39,413 nt of DNA, taken from the NCBI GenBank assembly GCA_018064785.1, contig JAGHUO010000078.1, positions 1-39,413 on the forward strand, written 5' to 3'. Below are positions 1 through 9,593 of this stretch, piece after piece. Below the pieces are notes generated by a model, which saw nothing but the letters and a program-made list of their open reading frames with translations, was not told the DNA's origin and did no database searches. The stretch is from Candidatus Treponema equi (GTDB taxonomy: Bacteria; Spirochaetota; Spirochaetia; Treponematales; Treponemataceae). Position 1 is the stretch's first letter. Every line of letters begins with the position of its first letter. The translations under genes and the position numbers were made by a program.

Positions 1-879
1 CCACGCTGGATTTCGATTCCACACGTGATTACATTTCAGCCATCGGAAATGGTGAAGTTTACAATGGTGCTTTATCTTTCTCATCTTTTTGACAAGCACA
101 GCCAGGAATATGAGGAGGATGCAAAGGAATTCATGTATCCAGCCATTGCTCTTGCTGTACTTGCCGGAGCAATCTTCATCCAGAAAGACCTTTCTACTAG
201 CGTAATGGTTTTTGGCATCGGTGTAGCCATGTTCATTGTGTCTGGTTCACCTGTAAGAGTGTTCCTTCCTATTTTATTTTTGATAATTCCTGTAGGTATT
301 CTTATGACACTGACCCACAGGTACAGACTTTTGAGAATTCTGTCTTTCATCAGACCAAATGATTTTACTTCCACCAGTGGTTACCAGGCTCTTGCAAGTG
401 AACGTGCCATAAGTTCCGGCGGAATATGGGGAGTAGGTACAGGCAGCGGTCTGAACAAGATTTCTTCGATTCCGGAAATTCAGACTGACTATATTTTTGC
501 TGGTTTTGCCACTGCCATGGGACTTGTTGGTGTCATCGGCTATTTTGTGCTTCTGGGAGTATTCCTTTTCAGGGGACTTAAGATTGCCTTCAACTGCCCA
601 AACAGGTTTGCATCCCTGGCGGCCTTTGGATGTGTGTTCACCATAACTACACAGTCCATAGTGAACTGCGCGGTTGTTTGTGGAGCGGCTCCGACAACGG
701 GTATTCCGCTTCCATTCTTTTCAAGCGGAGGATCGTCGCTGATAGTGACCCTCTGCATGTGCGGTTTTGTGATTAACGCATCCCATTGCGATGCCGATAA
801 TTACAGTGATAACAGAAAGAAAAAAGAAACGATAGATGTTGATATAGAAAGTTTTGGAGAGACGGTGGTAGAGTTATGA
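1..879 (+). CDS. ftsW: Cell-division lipid II polymerase FtsW, SEDS family (5' truncated by window edge)
   Basis: Frame 1 is open from base 1 (PRWISIPHVITFQPSEMVKF...). QPSE motif, multiple TM segments, C-terminal GIPLPFFSSGGSSL motif of FtsW/RodA. Stop overlaps the ftsQ start (ATGA). Confidence 0.93.
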   Translation, partial: PRWISIPHVITFQPSEMVKFTMVLYLSHLFDKHSQEYEEDAKEFMYPAIALAVLAGAIFIQKDLSTSVMVFGIGVAMFIVSGSPVRVFLPILFLIIPVGILMTLTHRYRLLRILSFIRPNDFTSTSGYQALASERAISSGGIWGVGTGSGLNKISSIPEIQTDYIFAGFATAMGLVGVIGYFVLLGVFLFRGLKIAFNCPNRFASLAAFGCVFTITTQSIVNCAVVCGAAPTTGIPLPFFSSGGSSLIVTLCMCGFVINASHCDADNYSDNRKKKETIDVDIESFGETVVEL

Positions 880-1715
880 GTGAGCTTGCAGTTACAGATT
901 TCAACGATTTTTTTGTGTCCTTTGACAATGGCAATCGCCCTGCTGCAAAGGAACCTGCAAAGGATAAGAAACTTGTTGCCCTCAAGGCAATCGTCATCAT
1001 TCTTGGAGCATTCCTTGTGCTTGAGGCTCTTTTGTACAGCTTCATCCTTCCTGTATTTTCAGCTCCAGAAGTGACATTTTCTGGCCTCAACTACCTTACA
1101 AAGGCAGACATCAAGGAAAAACTGGCCGAGCTGGACGGAACTACATGGACTGGATTCAGCACAGAAAAGGCAGTTTCCCTTCTAAGCACCATTTCCTGCG
1201 TGGAAAATGTATCTGTGGACAAGCATTTTCCTAATGTGATTTCCATCAAGATCAAGGAAAGGGTACCGGTTGCTAAGTCAATTATCTGCCAGAACGGATC
1301 GTCAAAGTCTATTCAAATTGATGAAAATGGTATACTATTCAGTGTTGATTCTGCATCCGTGGCAACAGACTATTCAGTTCCCCTTGTTTCGGGACTTCCT
1401 GTGGACAATCTTCAGGAAGGAATGCGTCTTCCTGCGAAGTATCGCGTGCTTATGGATCAGATTTCAGACATCAGAAAACTTCCACGCAAATATTTTGCCG
1501 CAGTATCTGAAATTCAGGTTGTTCCAAAGGAATATGGCAACTATGAGCTTGCCCTTTATCCATCACAGGCAAAGGTCAAGGTTCTCACAGACCGCAATTT
1601 GAATGAAGATGCTCTTCAGTACATGATGGTTGTCCTCGATGTCGTTAATTCAATTGAACCTGACGTGTCGGAAATTGACCTTCGCTATGGAGCAGTTTCC
1701 TACAGACGCCGCTAG
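876..1715 (+). CDS. ftsQ: Cell-division protein FtsQ/DivIB (POTRA domain)
   Basis: Cytoplasmic N-terminus, one TM helix, POTRA-like segment (VTFSGLNYLTKADIKEKL... FPNVISIKIKERVPVA). Position between ftsW and ftsA. Confidence 0.85.
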   Translation: MSELAVTDFNDFFVSFDNGNRPAAKEPAKDKKLVALKAIVIILGAFLVLEALLYSFILPVFSAPEVTFSGLNYLTKADIKEKLAELDGTTWTGFSTEKAVSLLSTISCVENVSVDKHFPNVISIKIKERVPVAKSIICQNGSSKSIQIDENGILFSVDSASVATDYSVPLVSGLPVDNLQEGMRLPAKYRVLMDQISDIRKLPRKYFAAVSEIQVVPKEYGNYELALYPSQAKVKVLTDRNLNEDALQYMMVVLDVVNSIEPDVSEIDLRYGAVSYRRR

Positions 1716-1727
1716 TGAGGATTTGTT

Positions 1728-2969
1728 TTGAGCCGCCGAATTGTAGGTCTTGATATCGGAACCTGTTTTGTAAGGACAGTAATTGCAGAAATTGACTCTG
1801 ACGGACATATTGAAGTCATTGGACTTTCAAAAGTTCCGTCCCAGGGTGTCCGCAACGGTGTTATAGTAAACATCGATGCGACAAAAGAAGTTGTAAGAAA
1901 GTCCATTGAAGCCGCAGAACAGATGGCTGGTGTCGAAGTCGTTGAACTTTATACTACTATTGGTGGCAGCCAGGTTTCCAGCATAAAGTCTACAGGTGTT
2001 GTCGGTGTTGATCCTAAGGGAAATTCCACAAGACCTATGGAAATCAAACTTGAAGCAAAGGAACGTGCCCTCAAATCAGCAAAATCACTTCTCATTCCGT
2101 ATGATGAGATTCTTCTGCATATAATTCCTCAGGAATACCTTATCGACGGCAAGGAATATCCAGATCCAATAGGAAACCTTGGTGTCCGCCTTGAAGTAAA
2201 GGCTCTTCTTGTAAAAGTATCAAAATCAGCCCAGGGAAACATTTCTGAATGTATTTTCCGTGCCGGCTATGAATTGAGGAACATCACCCTTAAGACTCTT
2301 GCCGCAGCTACTGCCACAATCCACAAGGATGAAATGGCACTTGGTTCAATCTTGATCGATCTTGGTGGTGGATCGACCGACGTAATCGTAATCAATAAAA
2401 ATGCGCCTGTATTCACTACATCGATTCCGTATGGTGGAAACAGGATCACAAATGATATCGCACAGGTTCTTGGAATTCCTTTCTCCATCGCTGAAGACCT
2501 TAAGCTTAACTACGGAAGCTGCTGGCTTGAGCCGGAAGAGGAAAAGGATGAGGTCATCATTCCTAGCATAGGTGGCATGCCTCCTGCATGCATCGACAAG
2601 AAACTTCTTGCGGACATCATTTCAAGCCGCGTAGAGGAAATCCTTCTTGCCGTAAAGAAGGAAGTTGTCCGCCATTCAGGACTCAAGAAGCTCAGCGGTA
2701 CCATCGTTCTTACCGGTGGTGGAGCACTCATGCCTGGAATAGTCACTCTTGCACAGGCCGTGTGGAATTCTTCCAGCGTTGGTGTTGGTTATGGTGCCGA
2801 CCATGGCGGAGCGGACACAAGCTACAGGAATGCTGATTTTGCTACTGTCATGGGCCTTGTCCTTACAAACAAGGACGATGATTTTAGAAACACAAGAAAA
2901 GCTGCTAAAAAACAGAGCAGTGAACCTAAAAAGAGTTTCTTTAGGAATTTACTAGGAAAGTTAAATTAG
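1728..2969 (+). CDS. ftsA: Cell-division actin-like ATPase FtsA
   Basis: RRIVGLDIGTCFVRTVIAE, SILIDLGGGSTDVIVI, IVLTGGGALMPGI actin-fold motifs; C-terminal amphipathic KKSFFRNLLGKLN. TTG start. Confidence 0.95.
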   Translation: MSRRIVGLDIGTCFVRTVIAEIDSDGHIEVIGLSKVPSQGVRNGVIVNIDATKEVVRKSIEAAEQMAGVEVVELYTTIGGSQVSSIKSTGVVGVDPKGNSTRPMEIKLEAKERALKSAKSLLIPYDEILLHIIPQEYLIDGKEYPDPIGNLGVRLEVKALLVKVSKSAQGNISECIFRAGYELRNITLKTLAAATATIHKDEMALGSILIDLGGGSTDVIVINKNAPVFTTSIPYGGNRITNDIAQVLGIPFSIAEDLKLNYGSCWLEPEEEKDEVIIPSIGGMPPACIDKKLLADIISSRVEEILLAVKKEVVRHSGLKKLSGTIVLTGGGALMPGIVTLAQAVWNSSSVGVGYGADHGGADTSYRNADFATVMGLVLTNKDDDFRNTRKAAKKQSSEPKKSFFRNLLGKLN

Positions 2970-2976
2970 GTAGAAT
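2948..2976 (+). promoter_or_regulatory. Candidate sigma70-type promoter upstream of ftsZ
   Basis: TTTACT (2948-2953), 17-bp spacer, TAGAAT (2971-2976). The -35 overlaps the end of ftsA. Confidence 0.4.
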
Positions 2977-3066
2977 AGATGTATGAAAGTTTCTGGTTCT
3001 GCCATTGCGGAAGGGGGATATTCCGCTGTGGAATGAGGGAATCAGAAATTGGGTCGGGAGGAAAAA

Positions 3067-4614
3067 ATGGAATTCACAAACGTACAGGACACATTGTCTT
3101 CGCAGGGTAACACCGTAGCTCCAAACGGGCTTCTTGCCACTGCCCAGTCGGTCGCTGTTCCGTCTGCTGCTGTAAACGCTGCTTCACAGGATGCAAGTGG
3201 CGAACTTAATTTTGATGACGAACTCAATACAGTAAATCCAACAAAAATCAAGATCATCGGTTGTGGTGGCGGTGGTTCTAGTGCCGTTCAGCGCATGATT
3301 GACGATGGTGTCAGTGGTGTTGAATTTATTGTCCTTAATACAGATAAACAGGCTCTTTTCAAGTCAAAGGCAAAGCTTCGTGTTCCTATCGGACAGAAGA
3401 TCACAGGTGGTCTCGGTGCCGGTGGAAATCCAAAGGTTGGTGAAGAAGCTGCCATCGAAGATACAGAAAGACTTAAGCTTGTACTCAACGGCGCAAACAT
3501 GGTTGTCATCACAGCCGGAATGGGTGGTGGAACTGGTACAGGTTCCGCTCCTGTAGTTGCCCAGCTTGCTCACGATGCCGGAATCCTTACAATTGCTGTT
3601 GTAACGACTCCATTCGAGTTTGAGGGTACCGTACGCATGAACAATGCCATGGAAGGCCTCGCAAAACTCCGCAGCAATGTAGACAGCCTTATCGTCCTCC
3701 CAAATGACAAGATTTTCAAGGCCATGAAACCTGCCGGTGACAGAAAGCTTACTTTCCGTGAGCAGTTTGTCCTTGCAGACAACCTTCTTTGCGCTGGTGT
3801 AAAGGGTGTTACTGAAATCATCACAAAGCCTGGTGACGTAAACGTTGACTTTGCCGATGTATGTTCCATCATGCGTGGTTCCGGTGAATCTATCCTTGGT
3901 GTTGGAAAGGGCAAGGGTGAAAACAGAATCAATGAAGCCGTTGAAGGCGCTATCTTCAATCCTCTCCTTGAGAACCGTCAGATTGATGGTGCCAAGAAGA
4001 TCCTCATCAACATCACTACTAATGGAAACATTTCCCTCGAGGAAACCCAGGAAATCGCGGACCTTATCCGTCATTCCGCAGATAAAAACGCAAACATCAT
4101 CTTTGGTCTTGCAACCAACGAAAACATGGAAGACGACGATCTTGCCGTTACAGTAATCGCTACTGAATTTGACGCTGTAGACAATGACTTCGTGTCTGTA
4201 GCTGAAGTTGAACAGATGGAAGACAAGGACGACACTGTTGTCTCTATGGAAGACTTCCACAATATCATCAACGGCGGAATCAAAACAGAGCCTGTAGTTG
4301 AAGAAAAGCCTCAGTTCTCTCAGCCTGAACCAAGAGTAAGCACAATCGGAAGAAATTCTATTTTCGATACATTCGGTTCTTTTGAGGAGCCAGCAAAGAC
4401 TGCTGAACCTGTAAAGACAGAACCTGTGATTGAAGAAAAGACTTCTGTTTTTGCTTCAAAGGATTCAGATCCTATCAAGCTTGATGAGAGCACACCTAAG
4501 TTTACTGTAAAGGATCCAGCACCTGGTACTGATCTTGATGACGGCAGCGTTCCTGCTTTCTACAGAAACAGGATGAAGAACCTTAACCGTTCAATTGACC
4601 TTACAAGCATCTGA
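3067..4614 (+). CDS. ftsZ: Cell-division tubulin homologue FtsZ, with extended N-terminus
   Basis: [31 protein letters not shown] tubulin signature, C-terminal VPAFYRNR peptide. The ORF track start (3049) is 6 codons upstream; ATG at 3067 follows GGGAGG. Confidence 0.96.
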   Translation: MEFTNVQDTLSSQGNTVAPNGLLATAQSVAVPSAAVNAASQDASGELNFDDELNTVNPTKIKIIGCGGGGSSAVQRMIDDGVSGVEFIVLNTDKQALFKSKAKLRVPIGQKITGGLGAGGNPKVGEEAAIEDTERLKLVLNGANMVVITAGMGGGTGTGSAPVVAQLAHDAGILTIAVVTTPFEFEGTVRMNNAMEGLAKLRSNVDSLIVLPNDKIFKAMKPAGDRKLTFREQFVLADNLLCAGVKGVTEIITKPGDVNVDFADVCSIMRGSGESILGVGKGKGENRINEAVEGAIFNPLLENRQIDGAKKILINITTNGNISLEETQEIADLIRHSADKNANIIFGLATNENMEDDDLAVTVIATEFDAVDNDFVSVAEVEQMEDKDDTVVSMEDFHNIINGGIKTEPVVEEKPQFSQPEPRVSTIGRNSIFDTFGSFEEPAKTAEPVKTEPVIEEKTSVFASKDSDPIKLDESTPKFTVKDPAPGTDLDDGSVPAFYRNRMKNLNRSIDLTSI

Positions 4615-4620
4615 TAGAAA

Positions 4621-5532
4621 TTGGATACAAACATTCTTTTGCGGGATTTCTACAATGAGATAGTCTTTGTTGAAAACCACTCCCGTGTAACAGCAGAGAC
4701 CTATCTTATCTCCGTGAAAGAATTTATAGCCTATCTCGAAGAAAACAATATTGATATTGCCGCCGTGGATCCACAGACTGTGCTTTACTACGCGGCATGG
4801 AGAAAAACAAAAGGGCTTAGCGATCTGACAGTCGCAAAGGACATGACTGCCCTCTGCGAATTTGGCATGCTCCTTGTTCGAAAACAGGTCTGGGCAGACA
4901 ATTTTGTAGCCGAGCTGGATAGACCTAAGATTTCAAGAGCCCTGCCTAAGGTTCTTGAGATAGAGCAGGTGGACAACCTGCTTGCTGCCATAGATACTTC
5001 CAAGCCTTTGGGAGTCCGTGACAGGGCTCTCTATGAGGTGATTTACAGCTGCGGCCTTCGTATAAGCGAGGCTTCCGGGCTTCTGATGTCGAACATACAT
5101 TTTGACGAGCAGGTGCTCATAGTGCAGGGTAAGGGAAGCAAGGAGCGTCTTATTCCCTTTGGAGGAGACGCTGAATTCTGGCTTAAAAAGTGGATTTTTG
5201 AAGCAAGGCCGGAAATCATGGGGCAAAAGATCCTTGATGAGGTTTTTGTTAATTCCAGGGGAGAAGTGCTTTCCCGCAAAGGAATATGGAAAAACTTCAA
5301 GGCACTTGGAGCAAAAAGTGGTGTGGAAGCAAAGGTGCATACCTTAAGGCATTCTTTTGCGACCCATCTTCTGGCTGGTGGAGCTGATCTGCGTTCCGTT
5401 CAGGAACTGCTTGGACATTCAGACCTTGCGACGACACAGATCTACACACATATTGAAGACAGTCAGCTTAAAGACTATCACAGAGACTATTTCCCTGGTC
5501 ATAAAAACAATGACGGCCAGGATGATTCATAA
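4621..5532 (+). CDS. Tyrosine recombinase, XerC/XerD family (copy 1)
   Basis: SAM-like N-terminus; catalytic residues in CGLRISEASGL, GKGSKERLIPF, HTLRHSFATHLL, LLGHSDLATTQIYTH. TTG start. Confidence 0.93.
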   Translation: MDTNILLRDFYNEIVFVENHSRVTAETYLISVKEFIAYLEENNIDIAAVDPQTVLYYAAWRKTKGLSDLTVAKDMTALCEFGMLLVRKQVWADNFVAELDRPKISRALPKVLEIEQVDNLLAAIDTSKPLGVRDRALYEVIYSCGLRISEASGLLMSNIHFDEQVLIVQGKGSKERLIPFGGDAEFWLKKWIFEARPEIMGQKILDEVFVNSRGEVLSRKGIWKNFKALGAKSGVEAKVHTLRHSFATHLLAGGADLRSVQELLGHSDLATTQIYTHIEDSQLKDYHRDYFPGHKNNDGQDDS

Positions 5533-5550
5533 AGTAAGGGAGAAAATGTT

Positions 5551-6303
5551 ATGAGTAAGACTTTGGCAAAAGCAATGCTGTGCATCATGGTTTTTTCTGT
5601 TTCAGGTGCGGTCATTTCCTGCACACCTTCGTACAATACTGTAAAGAGAATGCAGAAAATTGAGGAAGGTGTACACAATCCTACGACAAAGGAAGAACTG
5701 CAGGAAGCCATCAAGAAATTTGATGCCCGCGCCCTTGACCTTGCCACTACCGAAGAACAGGTAGGAATCTGGTACAAGATCCTTGGTACACGCTATCTCG
5801 ACCAGCAGCTTTATGGAAGGGCTTTTGAATGCTTCCAGAAGGCTCTTGAATATTACCCTGACAACGCAAACCTCTATTACTATGTAGCTCTTTGTGCAGG
5901 CTATCTTGCCAACAGTACAATGGACTTTGAAGCCCAGGGATCCCAGAGCCCTAGCATCGAAAAAAGACAGAACTATCTGCGTCTTGCAGAAACTGCCTAT
6001 ATCCGCGCACTTGGAATAAATCCAAAGTATTATCGTGCCATGTATGGACTTGGAGTCCTCTATGTATTTGTCCTTGATGAAAGCGAAAAGGCTATCCCTC
6101 ATCTTGAAAGGTTCCTTTCTGTCCAGGTGAAGGACACCAATGCTATGTTCGTCCTTGCCCGCGCATATTACATGACCTATGAGTTTGACAAGGCTGTTGC
6201 CCTTTATGACAAAATCATCGAGCTTAAGCCTAATGCAGAAAAGGTCAAGGAAGCTGAGGCAAACAAGAAGACAGTTCTGGACGCCAAGTTCAGTCAGAAA
6301 TAA
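5551..6303 (+). CDS. TPR-repeat lipoprotein
   Basis: Signal peptide with lipobox-like AVISC; TPR motifs (YGRAFECFQKALEYYPDNANLYYYVA, YDKIIELKPN). Confidence 0.8.
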   Translation: MSKTLAKAMLCIMVFSVSGAVISCTPSYNTVKRMQKIEEGVHNPTTKEELQEAIKKFDARALDLATTEEQVGIWYKILGTRYLDQQLYGRAFECFQKALEYYPDNANLYYYVALCAGYLANSTMDFEAQGSQSPSIEKRQNYLRLAETAYIRALGINPKYYRAMYGLGVLYVFVLDESEKAIPHLERFLSVQVKDTNAMFVLARAYYMTYEFDKAVALYDKIIELKPNAEKVKEAEANKKTVLDAKFSQK

Positions 6304-6325
6304 TCAAGTGTTATAAAATTATAGG

Positions 6326-6357
6326 AAGCATGTCCAATTGGGCATGCTTTTTTTTTT
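6326..6357 (+). terminator. Rho-independent terminator after the TPR lipoprotein gene
   Basis: AAGCATGTCC-AATT-GGGCATGCTT (10-bp stem with one G-U) followed by a run of T. Confidence 0.85.
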
Positions 6358-6397
6358 GAAATTTGACAAATAGGAAAAATCTTCTTAGTTTTTTTTC

Positions 6398-7348
6398 GTG
6401 AATATTTTAGATATAGCATTGTCCCAGATCTGGTTTCTCACGACCCGTGAAAAAAATCTTTTGAAGAAAAATATTGACAGTTTAGATACTCTTGCGATAC
6501 TGTCTATAGAAGATATTTCTTCAATAGTGAACCGTACCATAAAAGCGACCTGGTCGGGTGCGGAAAACAGGAGCCTTGCCCAGAGGGCTGCACTGATAAT
6601 GGAATCCAAGGGGATATGCGGAACTGTCAACGGCAGCGAAGACTATCCTGCCATGCTTGGAACCATCTCAGATCTGCCTTATGCCGTGTTTTACAGAGGC
6701 AATCTTGATGTGCTGTCGAAGAAATGCGTATCTGTCGTGGGTACCCGTAGGATTTGCCGTGAGACTGCCCAGGCTGCCATGGAGTTTTCTAGGGATGCCG
6801 CTGATAATGGTCAGGCTGTCGTCTCGGGTCTTGCCGAGGGTATAGATACCTTTGCCCATAAGGGTGCACTTGAAAGCGATTCAGACGGAACAACCGTAGC
6901 CGTCCTTCCGTGCGGAATAGAATCGGTAGTGCCCTATAGCAACAGGGGACTTGCAGGACAGATACTAAGGCAGGGTGGCCTTGTATGCAGTGAATACATA
7001 CCTGGTGTTCCCGCCGAGCCATGGAGGTTTCTGCAGAGAAACAGGCTTATTGCGGCCTTGTCCAGCGCCACCGTGGTTATACAGGCTCCCAAGGGCAGTG
7101 GTGCCCTGGTTACGGCCGATTTTGCCCTTGCGTACAACAGGGACCTTATGTTCCATGAGGCTGGTTTCTGTGAAGAGGCAAGGAAAAAAGGTTCCTTCGT
7201 GAAGGAATCAAAGAGCAAGGCTCCAGACGCGCAATGGTATGTGTCTGAAGGTGCTCCTATAATTGAAAACTACGCCAGTTATGTCAGGGTGATGGAAAGT
7301 CCTCCTGGAACATACGGCATCAAAGACAGACAGCTCGAGCTTTTCTGA
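6398..7348 (+). CDS. dprA: DNA-processing protein DprA/Smf
   Basis: Rossmann-like core: VSVVGTRRICRETAQAAMEFSRDAADNGQAVVSGLAEGIDTFAHKGAL, TVAVLPCGIESVVPYSNRGLAGQI. GTG start. Confidence 0.92.
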   Translation: MNILDIALSQIWFLTTREKNLLKKNIDSLDTLAILSIEDISSIVNRTIKATWSGAENRSLAQRAALIMESKGICGTVNGSEDYPAMLGTISDLPYAVFYRGNLDVLSKKCVSVVGTRRICRETAQAAMEFSRDAADNGQAVVSGLAEGIDTFAHKGALESDSDGTTVAVLPCGIESVVPYSNRGLAGQILRQGGLVCSEYIPGVPAEPWRFLQRNRLIAALSSATVVIQAPKGSGALVTADFALAYNRDLMFHEAGFCEEARKKGSFVKESKSKAPDAQWYVSEGAPIIENYASYVRVMESPPGTYGIKDRQLELF

Positions 7349-7376
7349 GCTTGGGTTTTGTGAGGGGATAAACAAT

Positions 7377-9593
7377 ATGGCTGAGACTACAGAAGAAGAG
7401 AAAAAGACAGCAAAAAAGGCTGCTCCAAAAAAGACTGCAAAGACCAAGAAGAAGGATGCCGCCAAGAAAGTAAAGAAAACTCTGGTAATCGTAGAGTCGC
7501 CACATAAGGCACAGGTTATCGGTGGATTCCTTGGAACACATTACAACGTCAAGGCTTCCATCGGTCATGTCATTGATCTTCCAAAGAGCCGCATGGCTAT
7601 TCAGATAGAAAACAATTTTGAGCCTGAATATATCACAGTCCGTGGTAAGGCAAAGCTCCTTAAGGAACTTCAGAAAGATGCAAAGAACGCAGACCTTGTT
7701 CTCCTTGCATCCGATCCTGACCGTGAAGGAGAAGCAATCGCATGGCATCTTAACAATGCCCTCAAGGAAAAGACGGAAGCACCTATCAAGCGCGTCGTGT
7801 TCCCTGAAATCACACCAAAAGGAATTTCCGATGGTGTCGCTGATCCTCATGAAATCAATGAATCCATGGTCAATGCCCAGAAGGGACGCCGTGTAATCGA
7901 CCGTCTTGTTGGCTACAATCTTTCTCCTCTCCTTTGGAAGAAGGTTAAGAACGGACTTTCTGCAGGTCGTGTTCAGTCTGTTGCCCTCAAGATGATCTGT
8001 GCACGCGAGGATGAAGTTGAATCTTTTATTCCGGAAGAGTACTGGAGCCTTGATGCTGATTTCCAGAAAGGAAAATCAAGTTTCACTTGCCAGCTTGCAA
8101 AATATCAGGGAAAGACACCTGAGCTCAAGAATGAGTCGGAAGTTAAGAAAATCATAGATGAGATCAAGAATTCCGAATGCAAGGTCACAGACATAAAGTC
8201 TACTGAAAAGACCGTTAGACCAAAGCCTGCCTTTACTACTTCAAAGATGCAGCAGGCTGCCGCAAATAGACTTGGATTCAATGCAAGAAAGACAATGCAG
8301 ATTGCCCAGCAGCTTTATCAGGGTATCCAGGTCGGAAAGACTACTGTCGGTCTTATCACTTACATGCGTACAGACTCCGTACGTATCGCCGACAGCGCTC
8401 TTGAAGAAGTACGCAACTGGATCGGAAAAAACTACCCAGACCAGCTTCCTGCGGAACCAATCCAGTATGCCGTTGGAAAGGGAGCCCAGGATGCCCATGA
8501 AGCCATCCGTCCTACATATGTCACATATACTCCTGAAGAAATGAAGGAATATCTTAGCCGTGACCAGCTCCGCCTTTACCAGCTCATCTGGGAACGTTTT
8601 GTCTCATGCCAGATGACCAACGCAAAGACAATCACAACCACTGCAGAAATCTCCGCAGGTGAGGCTGTCTTCAGGATTTCTTCCACAAAACTCAGCGAGA
8701 AGGGATTCTATTCTGTAATAAAGCTTCTTTCATCAAAGGAAGAGGTTACAGGAAGCCTTCCATCACTCAAGATAGGCGAAGTTGTTGACGCAAAGGATTT
8801 CCATCCGGAACAGCACTTCACCCAGGGTCCTGCACGTTACACGGACGCTTCCATCATCAAGCTTCTTGAAGAGACTGGAATCGGACGTCCATCAACATAT
8901 GCGACAATCGTTTCGGTTCTTCTGGACCGCTACTATATAACAAGAAGCAACAAGCAGCTTGTGCCTACCCAGCTTGGACGCATGATCAACAAGATTCTTG
9001 TTGAGGCATTCCCTGAAGTAATCAACGAACAGTTCACCGCTGAAATCGAAACAAAACTCGATGAAGTTGAACAGAACAATGTCGTATGGAACGACATGAT
9101 CCGCGACTTCTATTCTCCTTTCAAGACAAGGGTCGATGAAGTCGAGGCAACTACAGAAAGCATCAAGGGATTCCTTGATGAAGCAACTGACAAGGTATGT
9201 GAAAAGTGCGGCAAGCCTATGGTAAAGAAGCTTGGCCGTTTTGGCTACTTCCTTGCCTGTTCCGGCTTCCCTGAGTGCCACAACACAAAGTCTGTTCCTC
9301 TTGCAAAGTGTCCTCGTGAAGGATGTAACGGTGAAATCGTCGCAAGAAAAACAAAGGGACGTGGAAAGGAATTCTACGGATGTACAAATTATCCGGAATG
9401 TGATTTCATCTCCCACTTCAAGCCAATTGATGTATACTGTCCTAAGTGCAACTGGTTCCTTGTTGAGAAATACGACAAAAAGAACGGCACCTACAAGAGC
9501 TGCATCAACCCTGACTGCGACTATCTCCATTCCGCAGATGATGAGCCTATGCCTGAGATGGCCGCAGACGACAAGGAACAGCCTAAAGACTGA
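7377..9593 (+). CDS. topA: DNA topoisomerase I (type IA) with Lys-rich N-terminal extension and three C-terminal zinc ribbons
   Basis: TOPRIM LVIVESPHKAQVIGGFLG and ASDPDREGEAIAWHL; LSAGRVQSVAL; active-site TYMRTDS; three Cys4-type C-terminal modules. Confidence 0.97.
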   Translation: MAETTEEEKKTAKKAAPKKTAKTKKKDAAKKVKKTLVIVESPHKAQVIGGFLGTHYNVKASIGHVIDLPKSRMAIQIENNFEPEYITVRGKAKLLKELQKDAKNADLVLLASDPDREGEAIAWHLNNALKEKTEAPIKRVVFPEITPKGISDGVADPHEINESMVNAQKGRRVIDRLVGYNLSPLLWKKVKNGLSAGRVQSVALKMICAREDEVESFIPEEYWSLDADFQKGKSSFTCQLAKYQGKTPELKNESEVKKIIDEIKNSECKVTDIKSTEKTVRPKPAFTTSKMQQAAANRLGFNARKTMQIAQQLYQGIQVGKTTVGLITYMRTDSVRIADSALEEVRNWIGKNYPDQLPAEPIQYAVGKGAQDAHEAIRPTYVTYTPEEMKEYLSRDQLRLYQLIWERFVSCQMTNAKTITTTAEISAGEAVFRISSTKLSEKGFYSVIKLLSSKEEVTGSLPSLKIGEVVDAKDFHPEQHFTQGPARYTDASIIKLLEETGIGRPSTYATIVSVLLDRYYITRSNKQLVPTQLGRMINKILVEAFPEVINEQFTAEIETKLDEVEQNNVVWNDMIRDFYSPFKTRVDEVEATTESIKGFLDEATDKVCEKCGKPMVKKLGRFGYFLACSGFPECHNTKSVPLAKCPREGCNGEIVARKTKGRGKEFYGCTNYPECDFISHFKPIDVYCPKCNWFLVEKYDKKNGTYKSCINPDCDYLHSADDEPMPEMAADDKEQPKD

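Noticed and set aside
3364-4260. 298-aa - strand ORF antisense to ftsZ
   Set aside because: Entirely inside a confident ftsZ CDS; Cys/Val/Ser-biased composition typical of antisense reading of a codon-biased gene; no SD or recognisable motif.
6363-6391. Perfect -35 TTGACA after the terminator, as a dprA promoter
   Set aside because: No acceptable -10 at 16-18 bp (best TAGTTT); not called as a feature although transcription must restart somewhere before dprA.
8892-9530. 212-aa - strand ORF antisense to topA
   Set aside because: Shadow ORF of the topA zinc-ribbon region, no independent support.
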